64,000 bases of DNA from Candidatus Nanopelagicales bacterium (GTDB lineage: Bacteria > Actinomycetota > Actinomycetes > S36-B12): NCBI GenBank assembly GCA_018401415.1, contig JAGYKV010000010.1, positions 124,001 to 188,000 on the forward strand, in the 5' to 3' direction. A program made the position numbers and the translations under genes. The notes beneath the pieces were generated by a model. The model worked only from the letters and a program-made list of their open reading frames with translations. It was not told the origin of the DNA and searched no databases. Every line of letters starts with the position of its first letter. The stretch's first letter is position 1. Shown in pieces: positions 36,205 to 44,628 of this stretch.

Positions 36205-37668
36205 CTAGGTGCGCCGGCGGCGTATGGCCATTATGGGAAGTGCAATGAGAGTCAGAGCGATGATTACCCAAGCGAGCACCACCGCCCATTGAGAAGAGTC
36301 TTCTGATTGAGCGGTGGTTTGTGTGCTGTCTTGGCTACCGGAAACATTGTTTTGCTCGGAGATAGACAACGTGGCCAACAGCCCAACGTGATCCGTTGGC
36401 AGGCAGACCTTGTCCCCCAATGGCGCACCTAATGTCTCTGCGGCCAACCGTGCGTTTTCCAGTTGACGTGGATCGGTGCACGCCCAGAGGTCCTCACCCT
36501 GTGGCCATGGTTGTCCGATGAGTTTGACGGAGTCGACCGTGACGCCGTTGCGCACAAAGATGTAGTCCAACCGATCTGTGTAGCCAAACGGATTGCCCTC
36601 AGATTCGGCCAGCCTGTTGAGATCCGGTCCAGCGAGTAACGCTTCCGCACCCCAGGTGCGATTGGCGGGATCGAGGGGGTCTGGACCTGCGTCAACGAAA
36701 CCTGCATTGATCATTGCCCAGTACGCATTACATGCGGCAATGGCGGATTCGGCCGTTGGTGCATCCGCCTGAGCTTCGCACCCGGTGGTGGCGTCTGGTT
36801 GTTCCCCGGGGTTGCTCGCACCCTCAGGGCGGGGATCGCGCGGATCCGAATTGAAATCACCCATGACAACTAACGGCATGGTCCACTCGCTGGCGACTGC
36901 TATCAGTTCATTGGCTTGTTGAGCGCCCACCGGAACAGAATCGGGATCCCATACAGATTCCAAGTGAGTTGTGACAAAGCGTGTTGTGCCCTGCGGCAAT
37001 TCCAGATCAGCCCAGGCGTAACCCCGAGCCACCTCAAAGACGACGGGCACCACGGCGTACGCGGCTGTGTAATCCCCTGTCCCCACCGCAACTACATTGG
37101 GGGCCAGATCCGCCCGCACTAAAAGTGCATCGGAAATAGTGAATCCGCAGGCGGCGGAATCTGAACCAAAAATAGGTTGAAATGTTTGTGGATCGTTGAC
37201 CGTCGTGAGAAAAGGAATCGCGGGGATGGTGTATCCGGGATTTTCCGCCTCGTTACCGCCCTTCGCAGCGATTACGTACTCGACCCCCGCGGCTTTGGTT
37301 GCTTCCAGGAGTTGATCAAGGAAGTTGAAAATCACCGTGCTCTCGCCGAACAACCCTGACTTGCATTCCCAGACTGTGGCTTCTTGGATACCAACGACCG
37401 CAGGCTGCTCGCGAGCTAGCTCGTTGGCCAAAACCGGAGCGCGCTGGGTGAAATTCGTGGCGGCCACCTGATCCCACATGAATTGAGCAGCAGCAGGAAG
37501 ATCGGGAATCAAATCCAATGCCACGGAGACATCGGCTCCGAGATAGATGTTTCTGATCATGACGTTGACGGTGTCACCTTGAGCGTTCGTCGGTGTCACC
37601 GTCAGAGACAAGGAGGCGCCAACAATCACACCCACTATCGCCATGCGGAGTACTTTCTCATTCACCAC
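36205..37668 (-). CDS. Secreted, membrane-anchored endonuclease/exonuclease/phosphatase-family protein
   Basis: A 487-residue exported protein. A signal peptide (about 1-29) is followed by an EEP-fold catalytic domain with VMIRNIYLGADVS, GIQEATVW (metal-binding Glu), VTTHLES, GDFNSDPRDP and the final PTDHVGLLATL (catalytic Asp-His). A Ser/Thr/Gln-rich linker and a C-terminal transmembrane helix ending in RRRRT anchor it with the catalytic domain outside. The substrate could be extracellular DNA or a phosphodiester lipid. There is no LPXTG motif. Confidence 0.85.
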   Translation of the reverse strand: MVNEKVLRMAIVGVIVGASLSLTVTPTNAQGDTVNVMIRNIYLGADVSVALDLIPDLPAAAQFMWDQVAATNFTQRAPVLANELAREQPAVVGIQEATVWECKSGLFGESTVIFNFLDQLLEATKAAGVEYVIAAKGGNEAENPGYTIPAIPFLTTVNDPQTFQPIFGSDSAACGFTISDALLVRADLAPNVVAVGTGDYTAAYAVVPVVFEVARGYAWADLELPQGTTRFVTTHLESVWDPDSVPVGAQQANELIAVASEWTMPLVVMGDFNSDPRDPRPEGASNPGEQPDATTGCEAQADAPTAESAIAACNAYWAMINAGFVDAGPDPLDPANRTWGAEALLAGPDLNRLAESEGNPFGYTDRLDYIFVRNGVTVDSVKLIGQPWPQGEDLWACTDPRQLENARLAAETLGAPLGDKVCLPTDHVGLLATLSISEQNNVSGSQDSTQTTAQSEDSSQWAVVLAWVIIALTLIALPIMAIRRRRT

Positions 37669-37787
37669 TTCACTCTAGCCATTAGTGGGTTGAGTGACAC
37701 GCGAACCACAACACCACTTGGAATGTATGCAGATGCGTGGGAGAAAGTGCTGAGGTATTGAGGAAAAGTCAAAAACATTTGCCAAAA

Positions 37788-38054
37788 TCAAGTCAAAGAA
37801 CTCGCTGACCCATTCCGTCTCGATCGGTCACGAAATACTCGAAAGAGAGCAGCGATCGCAATCAGACCCCAGATGCCGTTGAGCGCCACTATTGCCCAAG
37901 CGAACAACAGGAGACCATAAATGGTGAGGAGTGCCGCACCCACCAGGTTGATCCCTTGAAAACGGAGTGATTTGGATGGGACTCTTCCTGTGGAGACCAG
38001 AAAGTAAGCTGTGAGCACAAGAATTGTCCCGATACCGCCAATAATATGTTCCAT
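37788..38054 (-). CDS. Small CBU_0592-like membrane protein
   Basis: An 88-residue protein with three hydrophobic helices (about 5-20, 33-50 and 53-72). It resembles the CBU_0592 family of small membrane proteins (GGIGTILVLTAYFLVSTG; FQGINLVGAALL). Its function is unknown. It sits downstream of the nitroreductase-like gene, past a hairpin. Confidence 0.7.
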   Translation of the reverse strand: MEHIIGGIGTILVLTAYFLVSTGRVPSKSLRFQGINLVGAALLTIYGLLLFAWAIVALNGIWGLIAIAALFRVFRDRSRRNGSASSLT

Positions 38055-38113
38055 GCGAGTACACGATACGCATCACGTCAAGATACTTGGTCAGCAATGC
38101 ATGTGAAACCAAC

Positions 38114-38133
38114 CTCCCCTTTTTGGTGGGGAG
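38114..38133 (-). terminator. Short GC hairpin after the PPOX-type gene
   Basis: CTCCCC (38114-38119) and GGGGAG (38128-38133) form a short stem around an A/T-rich loop, followed on the minus strand by a T-containing stretch. It lies 50 bases beyond the stop of the pyridoxamine-oxidase-like gene. Confidence 0.45.
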
Positions 38134-38182
38134 ATCACCAGGGTCTGGTCAGACTTCTCTTTCACATCTGCAGATATTGAGA

Positions 38183-38637
38183 CTAGTTACTCGAGTCCAT
38201 GCGCGGCGAATAATCCCACGAGACCACCTCAAGGTCGGTGATACAGAAGGCGATCTCGGTTGACACTCGACTGAGCAGCCACGTTTCCAATTCGGTCCCC
38301 GACTGCCCGTACCTATCTATCAAGCGTTGAAGGACCGCACCCGCTTCTTCCGGGTCTTTGATAATTGCGATAGTTCCCCGCCCTCGAGTTCCTCTATAGG
38401 GCGGCTGATCCGGTGACACTTCCCAGCCAATCACCGGATGCTTCACGGCCCGCTTGGCAATAGCTGAATCGCGCTGCGTTGCGCACCAGATCGCACCGTC
38501 TTTGAATTCGAACCACAAGGATTGAACCAGGGGCCACGCTTACCGGAAGTTGCAAGACGAATCGGAATCACAGTGTCTTGGAGCCAATCAATGATTGTTG
38601 GCGAATCCCACGGCCCAGCTGTCACCGTGATTGTCAT
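38183..38637 (-). CDS. Pyridoxamine 5'-phosphate oxidase-like flavin/F420 protein, frameshifted
   Basis: A PNPOx-fold protein of about 150 residues, split in two frames. The N-terminal frame starts at 38637 (IIDWLQDTVIPIRLATSGKRGP). The C-terminal frame continues with VQSLWFEFKDGAIWCATQR to the stop at 38183 (WEVSPDQPPYRGTRGRGT). One missing base in the GGGG run at 38530-38533 explains the break and restores a typical family length. Members bind FMN or F420 and act on unknown substrates. Confidence 0.7.
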
Positions 38638-38813
38638 ACTCGAAGCCTGCCAGATCTCCCTGCGTTTGCAAACTCACCACATGGAATCGCGGATCGCCGG
38701 TGGAAATATTCAGCATCGGGTAGCGTTCGCACTCATTGCCTGCCCCGTGAATACGCCCGCCCCGCATTTACGGCAGCGGCCGGCACCCGACTCACAGGAA
38801 GCTGGCTCTGCGG

Positions 38814-39722
38814 ATGCAACCGAGTGCTGTGATCATTGCCAACCCATATGCCGGTGGTGGACGCGCTCACAAGATTGCGGTGCACTCAGCAATCACGTTG
38901 AATTCATTGGGGATTGCTACCACTTCGCACCACCCCCAATCGCTCCCTGAACTTCACCGCGTTTTGGCTGAGGTCAGTGAGCAACAGCCGCCGGTTATCC
39001 TCGCCTGCGGCGGTGACGGAACCGTCCACGAGGTATCGCAAGTCACGGTGCCACGAAATATCACCCTGGGGATTATTCCCGCCGGCACCGGGAATGACAT
39101 TGCTCGTAGTCTGGGTTTGCCGACCACTACCGATGACGCCTATATAGGCGAACTTGCCCGACTGATCACCAGCAATCACGCACAACTCATTGACGCATCC
39201 TTGATCACAAGGAATGAAACAGAAATGTGGTCACTCGGTGTTATTTCCGCGGGATTTGACTCAGCGGTGAACGAGCGGGCGAATCGCATGACTTTTGGGC
39301 GAGGAACAGTGCGTTATGTAGTGGCACTGCTCGCGGAGTTGATCCCGTTCACCCTCAGTGAATTCACCGTGGTCATTGACGGGGTTCATCACAGTGACTC
39401 CGCGCTCCTTATTGCCATTGGTAATGGCGGAAATTATGGCGGAGGCATGCGGATCTGCCCGAACGCGGACATGACCGATGGCTATCTCGATGTGACGTGG
39501 GTGCAAAGAGCTCCGCGGCGTACTGTCCTCAGACTCTTTCCAAAGATTTATTCAGGTCGACATGTTGAGCACGAACTTGTGCACACCTACCGGGCGAAGG
39601 AGGTTTCCATTACATCGAATGAGTCTGTGATTTATGCGGACGGCGAGCGAATTGGCGCACCACCCGTTCACATCGAAGTTAAACCCGCAATCGCCAAAAT
39701 ACTCTGGAAGGTCACGCCCTAG
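38814..39722 (+). CDS. Diacylglycerol kinase-family lipid kinase
   Basis: A 302-residue lipid kinase of the DagK/YegS/sphingosine kinase fold. The nucleotide-binding loop is ACGGDGT (64-70), followed by LGIIPAGTGNDIAR and a C-terminal lipid-binding lobe with GGMRICPNADMTDG and YADGER. It phosphorylates diacylglycerol or a related lipid. The ATG lies 176 bases from the divergent PPOX-type gene. Confidence 0.92.
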   Translation: MQPSAVIIANPYAGGGRAHKIAVHSAITLNSLGIATTSHHPQSLPELHRVLAEVSEQQPPVILACGGDGTVHEVSQVTVPRNITLGIIPAGTGNDIARSLGLPTTTDDAYIGELARLITSNHAQLIDASLITRNETEMWSLGVISAGFDSAVNERANRMTFGRGTVRYVVALLAELIPFTLSEFTVVIDGVHHSDSALLIAIGNGGNYGGGMRICPNADMTDGYLDVTWVQRAPRRTVLRLFPKIYSGRHVEHELVHTYRAKEVSITSNESVIYADGERIGAPPVHIEVKPAIAKILWKVTP

Positions 39723-39907
39723 AAGTCATTCGAATGCACTCATGACCAAAGGACCTACAAGGAACTGAGCAGCAAGACACCGACGAGGAAAATTCTTTTG
39801 CGGCCGGAGCGTTACCCGAGTCCTGCGTCTAACACGAACAGCCCTGTGCGTGCCTGCGATATTCTTCGCGTGATTGCCGATTTCGGACTCAACCCCATTC
39901 AGGAGTC

Positions 39908-40564
39908 TCACACCGATGCGAAAAGGCCAGTCACTCCATTAAAGATGAGAAGCGCACCGAGGAGGAGGAAGACAACAACGAGAACCGCCACGTTATTGCG
40001 CAGTAACCAATCTTTAGCGTGAGACAGCGGTCCGAGGACTCGAGACCCTGCGACGGTGTACGCGAGGAGTGGAGCCGCAACACTGATCGAAGCGATGCCG
40101 GCGAACGCTCCAACGGCAATGATCTGCTGCTGAATTAACCATTCGGCGCTGCCGATATCGATTCCTCCCGCTGCCGCAAGCAATAGGACTTTCGGGTTGG
40201 CAATGGAGAGCAGGAGCGCGAGGATGCACGCGGAACGCGGTGTGGCGTTTTCCAGGGTCCGCATCCCACCGGGCAACTCTGTTGTCGCGGATCGAGTCAC
40301 CCACTTGCGAACAGCAAAAGCCATGAGCCCCAGACCGGCAATGATTCGCACCCATGACAACCATGCTGCGGGTTCGTCATTGGTTGCAATGACACCTGAT
40401 AACGCTGCGAATACCACCACGGTAAGCGCAATGGCCACAAACCAAGTACCTAAGAATGCGAAGGCCGTGGTGCGAGGGCGATCCGTGAAGAGCAGCAAGA
40501 CGGCCGGAATAATCGGGAACGGCGATGCCGCAATTCCGATGGCAAGTGCCGCGATTTCATCCAT
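39908..40564 (-). CDS. GAP/Sap-family six-helix membrane protein
   Basis: About 218 residues with six predicted helices. It resembles the Sap/GAP family (sulfolipid-1-addressing protein, LysE-like superfamily) of actinobacteria: an IAASPFPIIPAVLLLF start, a charged loop near the centre and a SIANPKVLLL motif. It probably exports a small molecule or lipid component. ATG 40564 is chosen because GGAGG precedes it at good spacing; an upstream GTG adds nine residues. Confidence 0.75.
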   Translation of the reverse strand: MDEIAALAIGIAASPFPIIPAVLLLFTDRPRTTAFAFLGTWFVAIALTVVVFAALSGVIATNDEPAAWLSWVRIIAGLGLMAFAVRKWVTRSATTELPGGMRTLENATPRSACILALLLSIANPKVLLLAAAGGIDIGSAEWLIQQQIIAVGAFAGIASISVAAPLLAYTVAGSRVLGPLSHAKDWLLRNNVAVLVVVFLLLGALLIFNGVTGLFASV

Positions 40565-40600
40565 GGACACCTCCTCTCCGCACGTCCACACCTTTATCCG

Positions 40601-40638
40601 AATCGGCCACCGGAATTACTCACCACCGGTGGCCGATT
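40601..40638. terminator. 13-bp perfect hairpin
   Basis: AATCGGCCACCGG (40601-40613) and CCGGTGGCCGATT (40626-40638) pair perfectly with a 12-base loop. It lies 27 bases past the stop of the minus-strand gene at 40665 and ahead of the GAP-family gene, where it would terminate the former. Confidence 0.75.
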
Positions 40639-40664
40639 TCGTGCAGAGCGGACGAACTGAAAAG

Positions 40665-40967
40665 TTACTTACTCCAAGCGTGAACCAGGTCTAGGAGCAC
40701 GCGGCTTGGTGCGCCTTCGATCAGTGGCTCAATGGCGTCCATGAAGTCGCCAAAGAATGAATCGCTATTCACGGCAGCGGCTTCTGCATGATCGCTGTAG
40801 ACACCGATACCGCGCACGATTCCCGCGCCTTCATCGCCAACAACCAGCATGCTGACGAAGGCTGGATTGATTTCCATATAGGTGTGTGCGAACTCCGAGT
40901 AGAGGCTCAACACGTCGGCGTAATGCCCCGGCTTCACGTTCAGGGTGAATTCAACAACTTCGGACAT
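40665..40967 (-). CDS. Small antibiotic-biosynthesis-monooxygenase-like protein
   Basis: A 100-residue protein that looks like a dimeric alpha/beta-barrel (ABM/EthD-like) domain: a first strand VVEFTLNVKPGHYADVLSLY, then EINPAFVSMLVVGDEGAGIVRGIGVYSD. No catalytic residues can be assigned. The gene has a degenerate 40-bp copy of its 5' part at 41103-41142. Confidence 0.65.
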   Translation of the reverse strand: MSEVVEFTLNVKPGHYADVLSLYSEFAHTYMEINPAFVSMLVVGDEGAGIVRGIGVYSDHAEAAAVNSDSFFGDFMDAIEPLIEGAPSRVLLDLVHAWSK

Positions 40968-41102
40968 GTAATGCTCCTCAATAATAGATGTGAGAGCACA
41001 AGGTACAACATGGAACGGTTCTTCGTACCGTGATAGAGACCTAGTTGCGTCCGCCCGGATCCATCGGTCATCTTTTTAGGGATCTTGAGTGGTGTTCCTT
41101 TT

Positions 41103-41142
41103 CTCAACACGTCGGCGTAATGCCCGGCTTCACGTTCAGGGT
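41103..41142. repeat. Degenerate copy of the 40.9-kb gene's 5' part
   Basis: Forty bases (CTCAACACGTCGGCGTAATG onwards) repeat 40906-40946 with one C lost. Only this piece is duplicated. It indicates past duplication and decay in the 41-kb region. Confidence 0.8.
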
Positions 41143-41149
41143 TGCGCCC

Positions 41150-41500
41150 AGTCGTTCTTCAGCCACCTGGTCAACGGTTGTGCCGCCACTTTCAAGCAGG
41201 ATGATCGCGGGAGTGAGAACGGTGGCATACAGTCAGTAGGGGCAACCATGAGAAATACGGTAGCAATGAGGTAAAGCGGTCTAGAACTTGTCGCGACCGC
41301 ACCGACAAGGACCTTAATCGCGAAACCGAAGACCGTTGAAAAACAACCATAATCGTGAGGATGATCTAGCCTCCCGTGTGACCGAGATCGAGGTCGACGA
41401 CAAACCAGGTGGCCACGCCTACAAGCAAAGCCAGGACAAGGTTGAACGTGAGCACCCGCCCTGAATCAAGTCCAGTGTGGCCGCACTTCCTGTCCGTCAT
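41150..41500 (-). pseudogene. Decayed membrane protein gene
   Basis: A minus-strand ATG at 41500 starts a 44-codon frame with one clear helix (VLTFNLVLALLVGVATWFVVDL) that stops at 41366. Beyond the stop, another frame reads VFGFAIKVLVGAVATSSRPLYLIATVFLMVAP, a second membrane-like stretch. The parts look like one small polytopic protein broken by indels, possibly of the DUF6069 kind. The assignment is weak, but the membrane-like runs in shifted frames argue for a remnant. Confidence 0.35.
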
Positions 41501-41741
41501 GGCGCCAGCAGGCCGCATGTCTTTGACGGTGCATGTCGCAGATTCAGCTTTGCTGTCTTTGATCTTTGCCGGCTAAGGCCTCGGCTACTTCGGTCAGTGG
41601 GGCGCACTCCTCGTTGTTCTCGTCCGCATCGCCCCGTTGGCAGTTCTGTCTATTTTCGTGTGGTTATGGATGAAGCGATTCAATCAAGGCTCACTGGAGC
41701 GAGTCCTTGCACTCATTATCGGACAGAAGCAACCTGGGTGA
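41475..41741 (+). pseudogene. DUF418 family protein, C-terminal fragment with internal stop
   Basis: One frame reads APAGRMSLTVHVADSALLSL, then IFAG, a TAA stop (41571-41573), and GLGYFGQWGALLVVLVRIAP, and ends FNQGSLERVLALI. This matches the conserved C terminus of DUF418/YeiB membrane proteins (GRM(A/S)LT...GLG.FG...GPLE). There is no start and no N-terminal four fifths. It is a clear dead fragment. Confidence 0.7.
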
Positions 41742-41874
41742 GCGTGATCGTTCGAGTTAGTACGACGACGGCATGGTGCGTTGCGGTTCAAGAAGTAGGG
41801 ATATTGTGCGAACGACTTCGCCGAACACGCTTCCTTCGTGTGCAAGAGTCAATCTCTGAAAAACGACGCGTCCC

Positions 41875-42691
41875 CTAGAAGGCGCGGATCGGCCGGACAT
41901 ACGTGCTGCTGTTCCACGAGACCTCCTGCTGAACACCGTCCTTGAAGTTCTGACTCCAAGCACCATTCAAGACGCTGCTGTCAATTGAGGAAGTCCAATA
42001 CATGTCCCGTATGAACTCGTATGTGGCAGCCCTGTCGACGGGTAAAGAGGATGAATACATGGAATTCAATTCATCTTTGGATGGGAGGAACCAATCCGTG
42101 AAGCCTCCACCGCGATATGCGGCCGCGTCATTACTGGCTCCGCTGGTGCATGCGAGCGACTATCGCAGCTGTGTTCGCCGCACCCGCTCCGATTGCAGTG
42201 CCAGTTGCACCGGGAATGTTGATGTTGGTGTCGCAACTTTGAGCAAGCGGATCCAGGAACCCACTCCATGTCTTTGGAGCCATCTCGTACGTCAAGCCAT
42301 TGTTAATGAGGAAGATGAGTCCACCACCGGGGCCGATATCTCCGAGCCGATAGGTGAAACCTTCACTGCGAGCCCACGTGATGCTTCTGGTGCAGGTCCA
42401 TCCGCCATTACCGTTATTGGCCCACTGCTCCCAGGTTGGGTGCCACGCTGGTCCGGAAATCGGGTCATTGGGGTTGGCCCACGAACCACGCCAATCACTG
42501 ATCGATTCTGGTGGGCTATCACAAGTGTCTGCTTGCCCAGCACGTTGATATGACTGGATTTGCACTGAATCAGCTTGAACGATGTTGGCGCTAGCCAGGG
42601 CACCGGCGGCCATGATGACACCAGCAATTCCAGCGACCAGACGAGTTAAAGGCCGATGAGAACGCGTAACCCTGTGACCGGCCTTCTCCAT
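41875..42691 (-). pseudogene. Secreted Lcl/DUF1566-type protein, frameshifted copy A
   Basis: This paralogue of the gene at 42965-43861 starts at 42691 (MEKAGHRVTRSHRPL) with a signal peptide and the GDIGPGGGLIFL / YEMAPKTWSG region. It shifts frame at about 42150-42158 (one extra base relative to copy B in the IVA..CTSGASND stretch). The second frame supplies the remaining Lcl domain (YWTSS, STYVRPIRAF) to 41875. More than 200 bp are nearly identical to copy B, pointing to a recent tandem duplication. Confidence 0.75.
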
Positions 42692-42822
42692 TCTTGGACG
42701 ATAGGTCGCTCCAACGTTATGCACTAGAAATAACGCCCTCAATCAGCTGATTGAGGGGTTAGCCCTAGCCCTAATGCGGAACTCTTCCCACGCAGATTTA
42801 ATTTCTGCGAGACAATGCTTAT

Positions 42823-42861
42823 TTGCCGCTTTGCGTCCTAGTGGTCGACGACGATCAATAA
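42823..42861 (+). pseudogene. Twelve-codon stub of the response regulator gene
   Basis: TTG CCG CTT then VLVVDDDQ and an in-frame TAA correspond base for base to the first codons of the response regulator at 43993, exactly 1,170 bases to the right. The duplication ends right after this point. The stub marks the edge of the tandem duplication. Confidence 0.8.
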
Positions 42862-42964
42862 TCTAGAAGTGACTGAACTTGACGAAGCTCGGTAGTCGGC
42901 GAAACTTTAACAATGCCACACCAAACGCAAGCGACGCTGACGAGCAAATAACTGCATGGGTGCG

Positions 42965-43861
42965 TCAGAAAGCTCGTATGGGACGCACTCGGTGCAAGCC
43001 ACTCTTTCCGTCGCTGGTCCTGCTGCCGTTAACTAAATTTTGCCACCACGCATAGTTCTCTGAGGAGAACTGACTCGAAGAGTCCTGACTTGAGCTCCAG
43101 TAATCGCCGCTAGCAAACCCGTAAGGGCTACTCGCGAACATACCATTCTGGCTCGTGCCCGAATCACCGAAGCAACTCACAGTCGAATCTGGTGCTGCCG
43201 ACAGGTTGCGCGAGTAGTGGCACATCGCATTGAGTTCATCTCTGGATGGGAGAAACCAATCCGTGAAGCCTCCCCCGCGATACGCAGCAGCGTCATTGCT
43301 CGCTCCGCTGGTGCATGAGGCGACTATCGCTTGCGTGTTGTTAGCACCCGTTCCGATTGCAGTGCCTTCTGCGTCTGCAATGTCGAGAGCAATTGCATTG
43401 CACCAATTGACTTCAGTCGTTTCTGCGGCTCCCCAATTCTTTGGCGCCATCTCGTAAGTCAAGCCATTGGCAATGAGGAAGATGAGTCCACCACCGGGGC
43501 CGATGTCGCCAACGTTGTAGATGCGCGCTGCTGAATCACGTGCCCACGTGATGCTTCTGGTGCAGGTCCATCCGCCATTACCGTTATTGGCCCACTGCTC
43601 CCAGGTTGGGTGCCACGCTGGTCCGGAAATCGGGTCATTGGGGTTGGCCCACGAACCACGCCAATCACTGATCGATTCTGGTGGGCTAACACAATTGTCT
43701 GCTTGCCCAGCACGTTGATATGACTGGATTTGCACTGAATCAGCTTGAACGATGTTGGCGCTAGCCAAGGCACCGACGGCAATGAAGACACCAGCAATTC
43801 CAGCGACCAGGCGATTCAAAGGCCGATGAGAACGCCTAACCCTGTGACCGACCTGCTTCAT
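42965..43861 (-). CDS. Secreted Lcl/DUF1566-type protein, copy B
   Basis: A 298-residue exported protein. A basic N terminus and signal peptide (about 1-40) are followed by an SDWRGSWANPNDPISGPAW segment with Trp-rich spacing and then the Lcl/DUF1566-type domain (GDIGPGGGLIFL, YEMAPKNWG, DWFLPSRDELNAM, YWSSSQDSS, RVRPIRAF). It has no InlB repeat, unlike the 33.9-kb relative. It is divergent from a two-component pair, with 131 bases between. It is probably a surface protein under control of that pair. Confidence 0.82.
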   Translation of the reverse strand: MKQVGHRVRRSHRPLNRLVAGIAGVFIAVGALASANIVQADSVQIQSYQRAGQADNCVSPPESISDWRGSWANPNDPISGPAWHPTWEQWANNGNGGWTCTRSITWARDSAARIYNVGDIGPGGGLIFLIANGLTYEMAPKNWGAAETTEVNWCNAIALDIADAEGTAIGTGANNTQAIVASCTSGASNDAAAYRGGGFTDWFLPSRDELNAMCHYSRNLSAAPDSTVSCFGDSGTSQNGMFASSPYGFASGDYWSSSQDSSSQFSSENYAWWQNLVNGSRTSDGKSGLHRVRPIRAF

Positions 43862-43992
43862 TCTTGGATGCTAACTCGCTGCAACGCGATGCACTAGAAG
43901 TAACGCCCTAAAGCGCCTGATTGAGGGGTTAGCCCTAGCCCCAATGCGGAACTCTTCCCACGAAGATTTGATTTCTGCGAGACAATGACGAC

Positions 43993-44628
43993 GTGCCCCT
44001 TCGCGTACTGGTGGTGGATGACGATCAATTCGCTCGCACCGCCATTTCAGCAGCCTTGGCGGGTCAAGGCTTTGATGTTCGTTCCACAGCAGCCGGTGTC
44101 GTGGAGACCATGGATGTGGACTTGACGGGGATCGATGTTGCTGTTCTCGACCTCGATCTTGGCGAAGGTCCGAACGGAATAGATCTAGCGCACGCGCTTC
44201 GACGCCGCCAACCCAATGTGGGTATCGTCATATTGACCTCGTTCAGCGATACCCGTCTTCTTGCATCTAGTGTTCGCGATCTTCCACCGAACAGCAGTTA
44301 CGTCGTTAAACAGTCGATGAGTGATATCGGGATACTGGTGGAAGCAGTCAAGGCTACCGGCACGCAGGAGGCAGATCCAGCTACGATTCCGAAAGTTCCA
44401 CTCACTGACGCCCAGATTGAAACCTTGCGGCTCGTGGCCTACGGACTCTCAAATAGTGAGATCGCTCGCGTGCGAGTGGTATCCAAAAAGTCTGTCGAGC
44501 AGACGATCAAGCGCGCCACAATCGCATTGGGCATTGAAGTCAGCGACGAATTCAACCAGCGCGTTTCTTTGGCGCGCGCCTTTTTCTCCCTCACCGGGGC
44601 CACGAGACATACGCATGCGAATAGGTGA
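43993..44628 (+). CDS. Response regulator, LuxR/NarL type
   Basis: A 211-residue regulator. The receiver domain has the acidic pair VDDD (8-11), phospho-Asp53 in AVLDLDLG and a VVKQS lysine. A LuxR-type helix-turn-helix follows (LTDAQIETLRLVAYG, NSEIARVRVVSKKSVEQTI). The GTG start is confirmed by the matching duplicated stub. It overlaps the kinase gene by 14 bases. Confidence 0.9.
   Translation: MPLRVLVVDDDQFARTAISAALAGQGFDVRSTAAGVVETMDVDLTGIDVAVLDLDLGEGPNGIDLAHALRRRQPNVGIVILTSFSDTRLLASSVRDLPPNSSYVVKQSMSDIGILVEAVKATGTQEADPATIPKVPLTDAQIETLRLVAYGLSNSEIARVRVVSKKSVEQTIKRATIALGIEVSDEFNQRVSLARAFFSLTGATRHTHANR

Larger units (their letters stand above)
42250..44030. repeat. Tandem duplication, unit about 1,170 bp
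   Basis: Sequence from the Lcl-type gene through its promoter into the regulator start occurs twice with a constant offset of 1,170 bases (for example CACGTTGATATGACTGGATT at 42541 and 43711; ACTCTTCCCACG at 42781 and 43951). The left copy carries the broken Lcl gene and regulator stub; the right copy is intact. Confidence 0.85.

Noticed and set aside
38588..38767. A 59-codon minus-strand frame overlapping the start of the PPOX-type gene
   Set aside because: Its composition is protein-like (MLNISTGDPRFHVVSLQTQG) but it overlaps a conserved gene by 50 bases and has no ribosome site or recognised family.
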